A stretch of 64,000 bases of DNA from Blastocatellia bacterium (lineage in GTDB: Bacteria > Acidobacteriota > Blastocatellia > HR10 > J050), in assembly GCA_026985075.1 (NCBI GenBank), contig JALSQX010000066.1, positions 1 through 64,000 of the forward strand. Reading direction: 5' to 3'. Positions 1-9,245 of the stretch are shown here, piece by piece. The position numbers and the translations under genes were made by a program. Every line of letters starts with the position of its first letter. Position 1 is the first letter of the stretch. Below the pieces are notes generated by a model. It did not search any database. It was not told where the DNA came from and saw only the letters and a program-made list of their open reading frames with translations.

Positions 1-249
1 TTGCCGACGCGTGACGGAAGTACTGTATCGGCGGAGTCACGTCTCCTAATGACCGTGCTTGGCGCGTCTCAGGTTTCATGCAAAAAGAGATGGCCATTGA
101 GTATCCTTTGCGAGTATGCCGGAGAAGCGAATGGCCCTCCATCGCTTGTGGAGAAGGCACGAATCGATAGCCTCATCCCTTCTCCTGGAGCCAGCCATGG
201 TGTACTCTTTTCTTCAGTGACGCATGCGCAGAGGCCAATGGAGGACATC

Positions 250-1842
250 ATGAAGCGTATCGATGAGCGTGTGAATGAACGGCGAACGGTTGTCCAGAGA
301 ACCATCTCCTCGGTGAATCCAGCTACTGGAGAGACGCTGGCCGAAATCCCCATCAATTCTCCCGAGGAGGTGCGTCACGCAGTGGCCCGCGCTCGGGCGG
401 CCTTCGGGCCCTGGGCGGCGCGCTCTTTTCGCGAACGGGGACGAATCGTCCTTCGCGCCCGTCAGTACATTCTCGACCATCTCGATGAGATCGTCTCCAT
501 CATCTATCGAGAGACGGGGAAGCCGAAAACCGAGGCCCTGGCGGCCGATGTCATGCCCGTGCTTGATTTGATGACCTACTACGCCCGCATGACGGAGAAG
601 TGGCTTCGCCCCGAGCGCATTCGCCTGGGGAAATATAATCTCATGGGGCGATCATCCTACGTGGCGTACAAGCCGCTGGGTGTCATCGGCATCATCTCGC
701 CATGGAATTTCCCGTTCACCATTCCCATGGGCGAAATCGTCATGGCGCTCATGGCTGGGAATACAGTGGTGCTGAAACCGAGCGAGTATACGCCGCTGAC
801 CGGATTGGCCATCGGCGAGATTTTCACCCGGGCCGGATTGCCCGAAGGGACATTGAACGTCGTCCCCGGCGATGGAACGACGGGCGCGGCTTTGTGTGAA
901 GCCGGAGTAAACAAGATCCTGTTCACTGGCAGCGTGTCGACCGGTCGCCAGGTCATGATGGCGGCGGCCAAGCATCTGACCCCCGTCGTCCTGGAGTTGG
1001 GCGGGAAAGATCCCATGATCGTTTGCCGGGACGCCGACATCGACGTGGCGGCGAGCGCCGCCGTCTGGGGCGCATTCTCCAATGCCGGGCAAATCTGCGC
1101 TTCCGTGGAACGGTGTTATGTGGACGAGGCGATCGCCGAGGCATTCATCGCCCGGGTGGTCGAAAAGACCAGGCGATTATCTCAAGGGGCCCCCGAACGC
1201 CTGGATACCGATATCGGCGCCCTGACCAATGAGCGCCAGTTGCGCATCGTCGAGGAGCAGGTCCGCGAAGCCGTCGCCCGCGGGGCTACCGTGCTGTGTG
1301 GCGGCCAGCGCCACCGTCGGCTCGATGGCCTCTACTTCCAGCCTACCGTGCTCATCGGCGTAGACCATACCTTCTCCATCATGCGCGAAGAAACGTTCGG
1401 ACCGGTGCTCCCTATCATGACGTTCAAGACCGAGGAGGAAGCCATCCGATTGGCCAACGACACGCCCTATGGATTGACAGCGTCGGTGTGGACCAGGGAT
1501 ATCCGGCGGGGGAAGAAACTGGCGGCGCGACTGGAGGCGGGAACGGTCATGATCAACGAGTGCGCCTATACCCATGCTCTCCCACAAACGCCGTGGGGCG
1601 GCGTCAAGCGGAGTGGCATCGGACGGACCCATTCCAGGTGGGGATTGAACGAGCTGGTGACTATCGAACATATTCACGTGAATCGATGGGCCGGTGTGAA
1701 GGATTTCTGGTGGTTCGGGTACTCGCAACAACTTTATCACCTGCTCGTCGAAATCGCCGGGAAATTGACCTCTCCCTCCTGGCTGGATAAGATGAAGGCC
1801 CTCCCTGCGTTGCTCCGCGGACACCGGTTGAAGAAGTACTGA
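250..1842 (+). CDS. NAD(P)-dependent aldehyde dehydrogenase
   Basis: Predicted cytosolic enzyme oxidising an aldehyde to its acid; the substrate cannot be told. Seen: the cofactor-fold segment SPWNFPF near residue 150, the general-base Glu249 in ELGGK, the catalytic Cys283 in GQICAS and the EETFGPVLP motif, so all core residues are present. About 50 residues follow the usual fold and include an aromatic stretch (KDFWWFGYSQQ) that may touch a membrane. The start is the ATG at 250 because GGAGG lies five bases before it. The frame stays open upstream to base 1, but that stretch does not resemble the family. An ATG at 238 is the alternative. The length of 530 aa is slightly above the usual 480-510. 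No partner gene is adjacent. Confidence 0.93.
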   Translation: MKRIDERVNERRTVVQRTISSVNPATGETLAEIPINSPEEVRHAVARARAAFGPWAARSFRERGRIVLRARQYILDHLDEIVSIIYRETGKPKTEALAADVMPVLDLMTYYARMTEKWLRPERIRLGKYNLMGRSSYVAYKPLGVIGIISPWNFPFTIPMGEIVMALMAGNTVVLKPSEYTPLTGLAIGEIFTRAGLPEGTLNVVPGDGTTGAALCEAGVNKILFTGSVSTGRQVMMAAAKHLTPVVLELGGKDPMIVCRDADIDVAASAAVWGAFSNAGQICASVERCYVDEAIAEAFIARVVEKTRRLSQGAPERLDTDIGALTNERQLRIVEEQVREAVARGATVLCGGQRHRRLDGLYFQPTVLIGVDHTFSIMREETFGPVLPIMTFKTEEEAIRLANDTPYGLTASVWTRDIRRGKKLAARLEAGTVMINECAYTHALPQTPWGGVKRSGIGRTHSRWGLNELVTIEHIHVNRWAGVKDFWWFGYSQQLYHLLVEIAGKLTSPSWLDKMKALPALLRGHRLKKY

Positions 1843-2373
1843 GGTTTCTCGGGAAAGAGACTCGCTGATGCGGAAGCTGGCGGGCGCGCGTGGTGATCGG
1901 GAGAAATCACAGCTTCGACTCCTCACGGCAAAGAGACCGTGCTACAAGAGGGTATCTGCACTGGTTCGCGTTCATCGTCTGCGGCAGATGCGGGTTCACG
2001 AGCAAGTGCTGACATGCTTGGGGCTTTGGTGGGAGGACGTTCAGTAATATTTCAAGACCACTTCAATAACATTGCCAATAGCATTTCTCCCCTCGATATG
2101 GCATGATGGAATCACATCCACCGGGTTGGCTCCGGGAAGGTATCTCATAAAGTGCATGATGCCTCGTAAGGCCATTCTCCCTCCGTCGATGGTGTTGCCT
2201 CAGGTCGCCTTTGAAAAAAACGTCTCAATGAAACTGAAATGCTCATTTCGAAATGGAAAAGGAAACGGCAGCAACGACGATCCGGTCGGGATGGTGGGCC
2301 CGCGTTTCTCCCGTAACTTATTGTTTTATAGCGAGTTGTGAGCCGGGCCTGAATCGGCGGGAGGAGGGGCGAA
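1843..2373. other. Intergenic region without a recognisable gene
   Basis: Between the aldehyde dehydrogenase and the Tad-like cluster I see no convincing coding sequence, RNA gene or clear terminator. It ends at the sigma-54 promoter of the next cluster. Confidence 0.6.
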
Positions 2374-2389
2374 TGGCACAGTTCTTGCA
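2374..2389 (+). promoter_or_regulatory. Sigma-54 (-24/-12) promoter of the Tad-like cluster
   Basis: TGGCAC, five bases, then TTGCA matches the RpoN consensus TGGCAC-N5-TTGCW at every invariant position, including the GG and GC dinucleotides at -24 and -12. It lies about 135 bases upstream of the first TadE-like start, in the right orientation. A sigma-54 promoter would need an enhancer-binding activator; none is encoded in the window. Confidence 0.75.
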
Positions 2390-2524
2390 AAAGCTTACTG
2401 CGGGAACGTGATTCAAGTGAGCGGCTGGTCACCGCTTTTCGTTCCCGTGAACGTATTGGTGGGAGCCTTTCATTCACTCGCTCGATGGCGTGTGGTGGAA
2501 GGGTCTCATATGGGAGGGTCAGAC

Positions 2525-2923
2525 ATGAGAGAGAAACCTCGCCAGAAGGGCCATGCCCTCATCGAACTCGCTCTATTGCTCCCCATGACGCTTACGCTTC
2601 TGCTGGGCGTGGTCGAGATCGGGAACGCCATTGTCGCCTATATGACCGTCGTGGAAGCCAGTCGGGAGGGAGTCCGGCTGGTCGTTCGCGAAGGTCCATC
2701 GGCCGACGTCCAGGGGCTCGTCCAAGGTATTGCGAGCCCGCGACTCCAGCCGTCTCGTCTCACCACTCAGGTCTCTTATGGTCGCGATAGTTTTGGAGAT
2801 GACACTGTCACTGTGGAGGTGGATTATGAATATCGGTTCATTTTTACCAATGCGCCGTTTCTTCGGGATGTGCTCCCGGACCCGTTCATCCTCAGAGCGA
2901 GGACGACCATGCCCATCCCGTGA
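2525..2923 (+). CDS. TadE-like pseudopilin
   Basis: A 132-aa protein with the TadE-like N-terminus: a short basic leader, then KGHALIELALLLPM leading into one hydrophobic helix (about residues 10-35) with Glu in the expected place, followed by a small extracytoplasmic domain. TadE proteins are minor pseudopilins of tight-adherence (Flp) systems, anchored in the inner membrane. The start at ATG 2525 has GGGAGG eight bases upstream; the longer frame back to 2408 has no family similarity. The next gene begins 20 bases after the stop. No TadA ATPase or TadB/C platform gene is in the window, so the machinery must lie elsewhere or this is a stand-alone secreted set. Confidence 0.85.
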   Translation: MREKPRQKGHALIELALLLPMTLTLLLGVVEIGNAIVAYMTVVEASREGVRLVVREGPSADVQGLVQGIASPRLQPSRLTTQVSYGRDSFGDDTVTVEVDYEYRFIFTNAPFLRDVLPDPFILRARTTMPIP

Positions 2924-2942
2924 GCTCCGGCGGCGTGCGCGC

Positions 2943-4127
2943 ATGCGCGGGCAGGCGCTGGTGGCCGTGGCTGTCGCTTTGCCGGTACTGCTCGGCATGG
3001 GTGGATTGGCCGTCGATATGGGGCGCTTGTACGCCGCTCAGGCCCGATTGCAGGCGGCCGTTGATGCCGCAGCGCTGGCCGGATCGCTCCATCTGGTCGA
3101 TGATCCCGATCTGGCCAATGGCATTGTGTCCAACGCCGTGACCGAGTATTTGGTCACCAACTATCCGGAAGCCTTCATCACGGACATCTCTCCCGGTACG
3201 GAAGTTCGCAGTGTGTGCGTCGCTGCTCAGGTGGATGTGCCTATGATGTTCATTGGGGCGTTGGGCATCAGTTCGCGTTCAGTTTCGGCTTCTGCTTGTG
3301 CCGGATTCAATGATCTGGAAGTCGTCCTGGTCATCGATAATACCGGCAGTATGAGGGGCGAACCGATCCGACGGGTGCGGAACGCGGCGAAGAAACTGGT
3401 GGATTTGATGATGCCCAGTGGAGGAGCGCCATCGGTCAAAGTCGGATTGGTGCCCTTCCGAAGCAAGGTGCGGATCGATGATTGGGCCGACGGTCTCCCA
3501 CCCGGGTGCCGCAACGCCGACGGGACCAGGAATCCCTATTGGAAGTCCTGTTTCGACGCCCTGCCGCCCATCTTGGGGCTCTCTTACAACAAGCGACAGA
3601 TCAAACGAGCCATCAATCAGATGTACGCCCAGGGGATGGGTTCGGGGACGATCATCGCCGAAGGAATCAAGTGGGGCCGTCACGTGCTCACGCCCGAGTA
3701 TCCCTACGAACAGGGTGGGCCGTCGAGTCAATTCCGCAAGGTGATGATCCTGCTCACCGATGGCGATAATGAAGACGGTACCTGCGGCGGACCGTACGCT
3801 TGGGATCCCCGAGAAGATCCGCGATCCCCGTACCGGCGCAATGCCTACTGGGGACAGAGCCCACCGGTGACCGATTGTACCTGTGAGGATTTCGGTTGCC
3901 TCGATCAGGAGATGCTCAATCAAGCGACCATCGCCAAGGAGGACTACGGCATCGAGATCTTCGTCATCCGCTACGGGAATTCCGATTACGTGGACATTCA
4001 ACTGTTGCAATCAGTTGCTTCGTCCACGCCGGGAACCGACGATCACTATTTCGATGCCCCCACGCCTCGTGACATCGAGGAGATGTTCGATCTGATCGGG
4101 CGACAGTTGGGCTTCCGACTGCTGTAA
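2943..4127 (+). CDS. TadG-like protein with von Willebrand A domain
   Basis: A 394-aa membrane-anchored protein. The N-terminus (GQALVAVAVALPVLLGMGGLAVDMGRL, in part) is the Tad/TadG_N transmembrane segment, followed by the usual alanine-rich stretch with DAAALAGS. A vWA domain follows, with the metal-binding DNTGSM motif starting at Asp132 and a second conserved LLTDGDNED segment. Two cysteine-rich insertions (around GTCGGP and DCTCEDFGC) suggest disulphides outside the cytoplasm. I chose ATG 2943, just before the Tad segment, because the open frame further upstream overlaps the TadE gene and is unlike the family. It probably acts with the two flanking TadE-like proteins in pilus assembly or adhesion. 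Confidence 0.85.
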   Translation: MRGQALVAVAVALPVLLGMGGLAVDMGRLYAAQARLQAAVDAAALAGSLHLVDDPDLANGIVSNAVTEYLVTNYPEAFITDISPGTEVRSVCVAAQVDVPMMFIGALGISSRSVSASACAGFNDLEVVLVIDNTGSMRGEPIRRVRNAAKKLVDLMMPSGGAPSVKVGLVPFRSKVRIDDWADGLPPGCRNADGTRNPYWKSCFDALPPILGLSYNKRQIKRAINQMYAQGMGSGTIIAEGIKWGRHVLTPEYPYEQGGPSSQFRKVMILLTDGDNEDGTCGGPYAWDPREDPRSPYRRNAYWGQSPPVTDCTCEDFGCLDQEMLNQATIAKEDYGIEIFVIRYGNSDYVDIQLLQSVASSTPGTDDHYFDAPTPRDIEEMFDLIGRQLGFRLL

Positions 4128-4142
4128 TCGGCGGAGGGGACT

Positions 4143-4631
4143 ATGCGATATGGGGAAAAGCGACACGTCGCCGTTTCACCATCAGATGGGCGCACCTGCG
4201 GGCAATCGTTGGTGGAAATGGCGTTGGTGGTTCCTGTCTTGCTCTTGCTGATGTTTGGTGTCGTCGAGATGGGACGGCTCTTCTTCGCCTATGTGACCGT
4301 GCAGCACGCAGCCCGACGCGGCGCTCAGGTCGCCTCCACCGGGCGCGGTGAGCGAGAGGGAACTCGTCCCGATCTCATCGAGGCCGCCGTGCGGGAAGCG
4401 ACCGATCACCTCGTTCACGGCGACGAAGCGATCATCACCGTACGGAGCAGTCGGGACAACGGAAGCAGTTGGCAGGCGGGCCCAGGCGGACCGTGCGATA
4501 TGGTGGAAGTACGCGTCGATTATCCTTATCAACCGGTCATCCCGCTCATCGCTTCGTTGATGCCCAGCCAAATCACCTTGATCGGGCGAGACCGAAAGAT
4601 CAACGAGCCCTGGATTCCTTGCGATCGGTGA
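4143..4631 (+). CDS. TadE-like pseudopilin, second copy
   Basis: A 162-aa TadE-family protein. Residues about 20-50 carry the diagnostic segment GQSLVEMALVVPVLLLLMFG followed by VVEMGRLFFAYVTVQHAARRGAQ, giving one inner-membrane helix and an exported C-terminal domain. It starts 15 bases after the TadG-vWA stop, with GGAGGGG upstream of the ATG, so it is almost certainly cotranscribed with the two preceding genes. It shares only the membrane segment closely with the copy at 2525 and is not a recent duplicate. Confidence 0.87.
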   Translation: MRYGEKRHVAVSPSDGRTCGQSLVEMALVVPVLLLLMFGVVEMGRLFFAYVTVQHAARRGAQVASTGRGEREGTRPDLIEAAVREATDHLVHGDEAIITVRSSRDNGSSWQAGPGGPCDMVEVRVDYPYQPVIPLIASLMPSQITLIGRDRKINEPWIPCDR

Positions 4632-4770
4632 GCCGGGCGCAGGGAGAAGGCGCCGAGTGGCGACGGCGAACACCAACTGAGGCGCAGCGTGGCTTCAGCC
4701 GGCACGCGCCGGTTCCCACCGGCGATCCCTGGTTTGCCATAGAAGGAAAATCTGTTCAGTGGGAGTGGTC

Positions 4771-7134
4771 ATGATGATCAGGCGAAGATCTCTCACATTG
4801 TTCATCCTCCTCCTCGTGGGAGGAGTGAAGATCCAGACTACGGTATGGGGGCAACAATCCGGTCCATTCGTCCTCCGGCCGATCGTCTCTACCGGTCAAC
4901 CAGGACCCGCCGAGGTTCCATTGAGTGGTTACGGCGCCATAGCCATGAATGCTCGGGGCGATCTCGCCTTCATCGCTGGCGATCATTCGGGCCTGTACCT
5001 CTTCTGGGAAGGAGAACTCATGCCCGTCGCCCTGTCGACGATGGCCGTCGCCCAACTCCCTGGGGTATTCTTCGATGAGTTCACCGCCCTGGCCGTGAAC
5101 GGAGGAGGAGATATCGCCTTCGCCGCCTCCATATATGGTGCGCGAGATGGAGTGGGCCTGTTCCTCTATGCTCGAGCTTCCGGCGAGATCACTCCGCTCG
5201 TCTTCTCGGGAGATCGCGTTCCCGGGCCGGTGTTCGCCAATTTCCAGGATTTTCCCGATGTGTTCATCAATGACGATCGGGAGATCGCGTTCACCGGTCG
5301 GTTTCGCAATACCGAGACGGGCGCATTTCTGGTGGTGAATCAGGCGATCGAGCCCATTGCCATTCCTCGTCAGGAAGCGCCGGGAACCGATGGCGGGACG
5401 TTTGCCGCTGCCGCCGTCCGATCGCTGGCCAATAATGGAACGATGCTCATTCAAGGCAGCGTGCGCAATGGGAGCGCTTCGTCGGGCATCTTCCTCTATC
5501 GGAATGGAGCGCTCGAACCGGTCGTGTTGACCGGACAAGTCGCGCCTGGGACGGGCGGGATTCGGTTCAGTCGGCTCAGTAATGCGCGGCTCATCACCGA
5601 AGATGGTGATATCGCCTTCGAAGGGTTCGCTTTGGGTGGTGGAATGGCCGGTGGAGGAATCTTCAGCGTCATCGATGGAGAGCTCGCCGCCGTCGTTCTG
5701 GGTGGACGTCCCATCGCCGCCGCCGGAGGGAAGAGGATTCTGGAATTCTCGTCCATCTCCAGCAATCTGGCCGGCACGTTCGCTTTTCCGGTGACTTTCG
5801 AGGAGCAGGCCCAGGGTCTCTTTGTATTCTCTGAAGGGCGGTTGGATCTGGTCGCGTTCTCCGAGCGCCAGGTGACCGGGGGCTTCGCGCGACGCTTCAT
5901 CCCCCGAGGAGCAACCGCAGTGAATGCTCGAGGCGGCGTGGCCTTCGTCGGCGAGACGAGGAGGCCGACGACCACGGGCATTTATCTGGTCGAGGAGCGT
6001 CGCCTGAGGGCTGTGGTGACTTCTCAGATGCCCGTGCCTCTTCCATCTCGTCTGCGCCTGGGCGGCGATGTCGCGCTCAATGACGACGGCGCGGTGGCCT
6101 TCAGCGGCTTGGTGACCGGTAGCGGGAAGGGGATGTATCTGCTTCAGGGGGCGACGATCACATCGCTGGCCGTTCCCAGTCAATCGGTCCCCGGCGCCAG
6201 CGGGAGCGTGATCGGGAAGCTGGAAAACGTCATCGGCGGCCGGACCTCACTGACTGGTGAGCAGGAGATTGCCGTGGTGGCGACATTATCCGGTGATTCT
6301 GCTGACGTCGGACTGTTCCGGGCGTCGCCTGGGGGACTGGAGGCCGTCATTCTGATCGATGAGGAAGCCCCCGCTTCGATCGTCGATTTCGAGGGCGTTC
6401 GCATGAACGAAAGCGGCACTATTGCATTCACGGGATTCATCGTCGACAGAGGTGACGTCCGAGAGGGCATCGGCCTGATCGTCAATGGCCGAGTGCGCCT
6501 CATCGCCAGCGAAGGGACGCGAGCGCCTGGCGGCGGTCGGTTCCTCTCTTTCCTCGGACACGACCTGTGGATCAACGAGGCCGGACAGGTCGTGTTCGTG
6601 GCCGAACTGGAGGATGGTCGCCAGGGCCTGTATTCCTCTTCCGGCAATCGCCTCCGCGCGCTCGCTGTCAGCGGGCAATCGGCTCCGGGCACGAGTAGCG
6701 CGACATTTGAGACCTTCGAGAGCGTGATGGTGAACGATCGAGGATTGGTCGTCTTCACCAGCCAATTCTCCGAGGGCGGGGGCGGTCTGTTTGCCACGGA
6801 CGGCGAGGTGATCCAGCCGATTCTCTTGTCGGGAGATGTGGCGCCCGGGACGGAGGGGCAACCGTTCCGGGAGTTTGGTCAGGTCGCCGTCAACGAAGCC
6901 GGAGAAGTCATCGTCATCGCCGGTTGGGGAGGATTGGGTCGGGGCATCTTCTTCGTCGGCGACGGCCGGATGGCCGCCGTGGCCCTCAGTGGTCACCCGG
7001 TGCCCGGCCAGGACGACAGTCGCTTCTCCAGGTTCTTCGGGCTGGCCATGAATGATAACGGCGAGATCGTCTTCTCGGCAGCGTTGGACGGTGCCCCAGT
7101 GCCCTCGGCCATTTTCTTGGCCACGGCCAGATGA
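4771..7134 (+). CDS. Secreted tandem-repeat protein (NxxGxxAF repeats)
   Basis: A 787-aa exported protein. The signal peptide is RRRSLTLFILLLVGG and ends near residue 30. The rest is about fourteen repeats of roughly 50 residues, each with a core like VNARGGVAFVGE or MNDNGEIVFSAA and an intervening APG turn. This matches the tandem NxxGxxAF repeat family, known only from sequence; the repeats probably form a beta-propeller-like or extended beta fold. No C-terminal anchor is visible. The start at ATG 4771 (or 4774) has GGGAG upstream; a GTG at 4759 is possible. It follows the Tad-like genes by 140 bases and may be a surface protein made with them; function unknown. Confidence 0.8.
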   Translation: MMIRRRSLTLFILLLVGGVKIQTTVWGQQSGPFVLRPIVSTGQPGPAEVPLSGYGAIAMNARGDLAFIAGDHSGLYLFWEGELMPVALSTMAVAQLPGVFFDEFTALAVNGGGDIAFAASIYGARDGVGLFLYARASGEITPLVFSGDRVPGPVFANFQDFPDVFINDDREIAFTGRFRNTETGAFLVVNQAIEPIAIPRQEAPGTDGGTFAAAAVRSLANNGTMLIQGSVRNGSASSGIFLYRNGALEPVVLTGQVAPGTGGIRFSRLSNARLITEDGDIAFEGFALGGGMAGGGIFSVIDGELAAVVLGGRPIAAAGGKRILEFSSISSNLAGTFAFPVTFEEQAQGLFVFSEGRLDLVAFSERQVTGGFARRFIPRGATAVNARGGVAFVGETRRPTTTGIYLVEERRLRAVVTSQMPVPLPSRLRLGGDVALNDDGAVAFSGLVTGSGKGMYLLQGATITSLAVPSQSVPGASGSVIGKLENVIGGRTSLTGEQEIAVVATLSGDSADVGLFRASPGGLEAVILIDEEAPASIVDFEGVRMNESGTIAFTGFIVDRGDVREGIGLIVNGRVRLIASEGTRAPGGGRFLSFLGHDLWINEAGQVVFVAELEDGRQGLYSSSGNRLRALAVSGQSAPGTSSATFETFESVMVNDRGLVVFTSQFSEGGGGLFATDGEVIQPILLSGDVAPGTEGQPFREFGQVAVNEAGEVIVIAGWGGLGRGIFFVGDGRMAAVALSGHPVPGQDDSRFSRFFGLAMNDNGEIVFSAALDGAPVPSAIFLATAR

Positions 7135-8030
7135 CGCTGACACCATGGTGACCATCCAACCAGACCACTCCCCTCCCCGGCCCAATGCTGGTTGGATCGG
7201 TCACCGAATCACTCGACATTCCGATCGTATCACCCGTCGAGGATCGTGCGCCGGATCGGCCTTTCGCCGAGTCGTTAACTCCTCCGCACAGTGCGTATCG
7301 CGGGGAAGCCCCCATCCGAATAGTCCGACTGGATGGAGCCATGATTCACGCCAGTAGCCACCTCTCCCTGCTGGCTCACGTCGAGCGGACGTCTCCCGGC
7401 TTCTCCATGAACCCCTCGCCCGGGGGACCACTGGTGCTCGTCCTTCCGGCAAGGGCCGGATGTGCGCGGCCCGTTTTTCGATTTCCGTAAAGAAGATAGG
7501 ACGCTGGCCAGCCGCTTGCGCGACGGACATTCATCGTCGCGGATGAGGCGTCAGCCAGCAAGCGGTGCTCGAACTGTTGGAGATGCGAGAGGATCATTGT
7601 TGGTGCATGCCCCCTGAGCCTTCTCCTCGTCACTTCGGAGAGCGTTCATTGTCTCGCTGATCTCCAAGAAAAATTTGGTCCCCGGTGAATTTTTTGGCCT
7701 CTTCGCGTCCCATATAAAAGTGGGGCATCAAGGTACAGGAATGGGGCGTCTCTTCCAGGCGCCGGGCGGGGTGGGCATTTTCGTCAACAGTGATCGCATG
7801 GCCACACCCGGCCTCATCTCGTCGTCAGCGTGAACTCGGAGGAGGAAGATGGGAGCTCGAGATGCGAGTTCTCAGTTCGATCGGTGGATGATGCGCTCGA
7901 CCGGTTGATGGGCAATGGGATCACCGTCGCCGGTCAATCGACCGGTGAAGCCATCCGTGTGGGCGATACGGGGCGCGGATCCGGACTCATGCACCGTGAG
8001 CTTCGCTGGGGGGATCGAAAGGGAGGGTCT
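7135..8030. other. Long non-coding stretch
   Basis: Nearly 900 bases with no supported coding sequence. It holds the terminator-like hairpin at 7453-7478 and an AT-richer patch around 7660-7725. Short open frames here lack Shine-Dalgarno sequences and family similarity. Confidence 0.5.
7453..7478 (+). terminator. Intrinsic terminator with overlapping alternative hairpin
   Basis: GGGCCG (7453-7458) pairs with CGGCCC (7467-7472) and is followed by GTTTTT, a standard Rho-independent terminator shape. A second hairpin, TCCGGC (7445-7450) with GCCGGA (7455-7460), uses part of the same arm, so the two are mutually exclusive. It lies about 320 bases after the repeat protein. Confidence 0.55.
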
Positions 8031-9245
8031 ATGAGAGAATCAGGGCAACGCGAACAGGGTACGGTCCTCGTTCTCATCGCCTCGGGAGTGGTGATGCTCT
8101 TAGGGGCTGTGGGACTCGCGGTCGACCTGGGGTATGTGTTCACATTCAGGAACCAGATACAAAATGCTGTCGACGCTGCCGCCTTGGCTGGCGCCCAGGG
8201 GTTGTTAGCGGATCCGGGCAATTTTTCCGAGAATGGCCGGGCGAAGCAATTGGCCATCGAATATGCTGCCCGGAACATGGTCGGCCACCGTCCGCTCAGA
8301 TTAGATCCCGGCGAGATCAGTTTCCCTACCGGAGACACGATCAAGGTTGAGGTGACGCGTCCGGCCGAGACATTCTTCATGCGAGCACTGGGAATAGCAA
8401 CGGTCGATGTGCACGTGGTGGCAGCAGCCAGGATCATGCCGGCCATCGGTGGAGGTGGCCTGCGTCCGTTCGCCGTGTTGGATCAATTCGGGCATGGACC
8501 TCTTTGTGTGCCGCCCAATGACCAGTCCATCAACAACCCACCGCATGGGGCATTCAAGGATTATCCGCACGAGTGGATGGGAGTTCGGGTTGAGTCGGAT
8601 CATTACACCTCTCCTTACGACCCGGCGTTCGACGGCTGGGATTTGAGCACGATGGGTGACTGTAGCACGGTGACTGGATTGATCGCGCCGCGCGACGTGG
8701 ATGGCCAGTTGATCGGACTCAAAGTCGACCGCTGGTTGACGCCCGGCAATTTTGGACCGGCAGCACTGGGGCAACGCGGTGCCGACGCCTACGAGGAGAA
8801 CATCATTTATGGCTATCCGGGATTCATTCAGGTGGGCGACATCCTGGAGACCGAGCCGGGAAATATGATTGGGCCCACCCAGTCGGGCGTCGAGGCCTTG
8901 ATCGCCCAAGATCCCACAGCTCGGATGGTTCAGAACAGTTCGGGAAATTGGGTGGTGATCAGCGATGACTTTCCCATGAACGAGAGCCCGCGCATCATTC
9001 CCATTCCCATGTACAGCGTTCTCTTTGCCCCCTCCCAGGGGAGGGCGGAGTTCCAGGTGGCGAACATCGCCAGCTTCTTCGTCGAGCGAATGAACGGGAG
9101 AATCCTATACGGGCGGTTCGTACAGAGCCGACTCAAGAGTGCTCGTTCCGGAAATGCGCCGAGAAACTCCAGTGGCCAGACGGTCTCCGGGGGTGGCCGA
9201 TTACTGGGGACCATCCAGTTGATCGATCCGGAATCGATTCCCTAG
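8031..9245 (+). CDS. TadG-like Flp-associated protein
   Basis: A 404-aa protein with a TadG_N/Tad segment: a single N-terminal membrane helix (VLVLIASGVVMLLGAVGLAV) followed by DLGYVFTFRNQIQNAVDAAALAGAQ, the classic pattern of Tad-secreted proteins. The remaining 330 residues form an exported domain with no vWA motif and no recognised fold. ATG 8031 has GGGAGGGTCT immediately upstream, close to the GGGAGGGTCAGAC in front of the TadE gene at 2525, so the translation signals of the two Tad gene sets look alike. The frame upstream of 8031 is open but unlike the family. It is the second TadG-like gene here and has its own large upstream gap. Confidence 0.8.
   Translation: MRESGQREQGTVLVLIASGVVMLLGAVGLAVDLGYVFTFRNQIQNAVDAAALAGAQGLLADPGNFSENGRAKQLAIEYAARNMVGHRPLRLDPGEISFPTGDTIKVEVTRPAETFFMRALGIATVDVHVVAAARIMPAIGGGGLRPFAVLDQFGHGPLCVPPNDQSINNPPHGAFKDYPHEWMGVRVESDHYTSPYDPAFDGWDLSTMGDCSTVTGLIAPRDVDGQLIGLKVDRWLTPGNFGPAALGQRGADAYEENIIYGYPGFIQVGDILETEPGNMIGPTQSGVEALIAQDPTARMVQNSSGNWVVISDDFPMNESPRIIPIPMYSVLFAPSQGRAEFQVANIASFFVERMNGRILYGRFVQSRLKSARSGNAPRNSSGQTVSGGGRLLGTIQLIDPESIP

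Noticed and set aside
1-249. N-terminal extension of the first aldehyde dehydrogenase
   Set aside because: The frame is open back to base 1, but the added residues do not resemble the family and a good ribosome site precedes ATG 250.
2072-2341. 89-codon open frame in the first large gap
   Set aside because: No ribosome site or similarity; overlaps AT-rich sequence before the sigma-54 promoter.
4756-6183. Minus-strand open frame of 475 codons
   Set aside because: Antisense to the NxxGxxAF repeat protein, whose repeats explain the codon pattern; no start signals or similarity.
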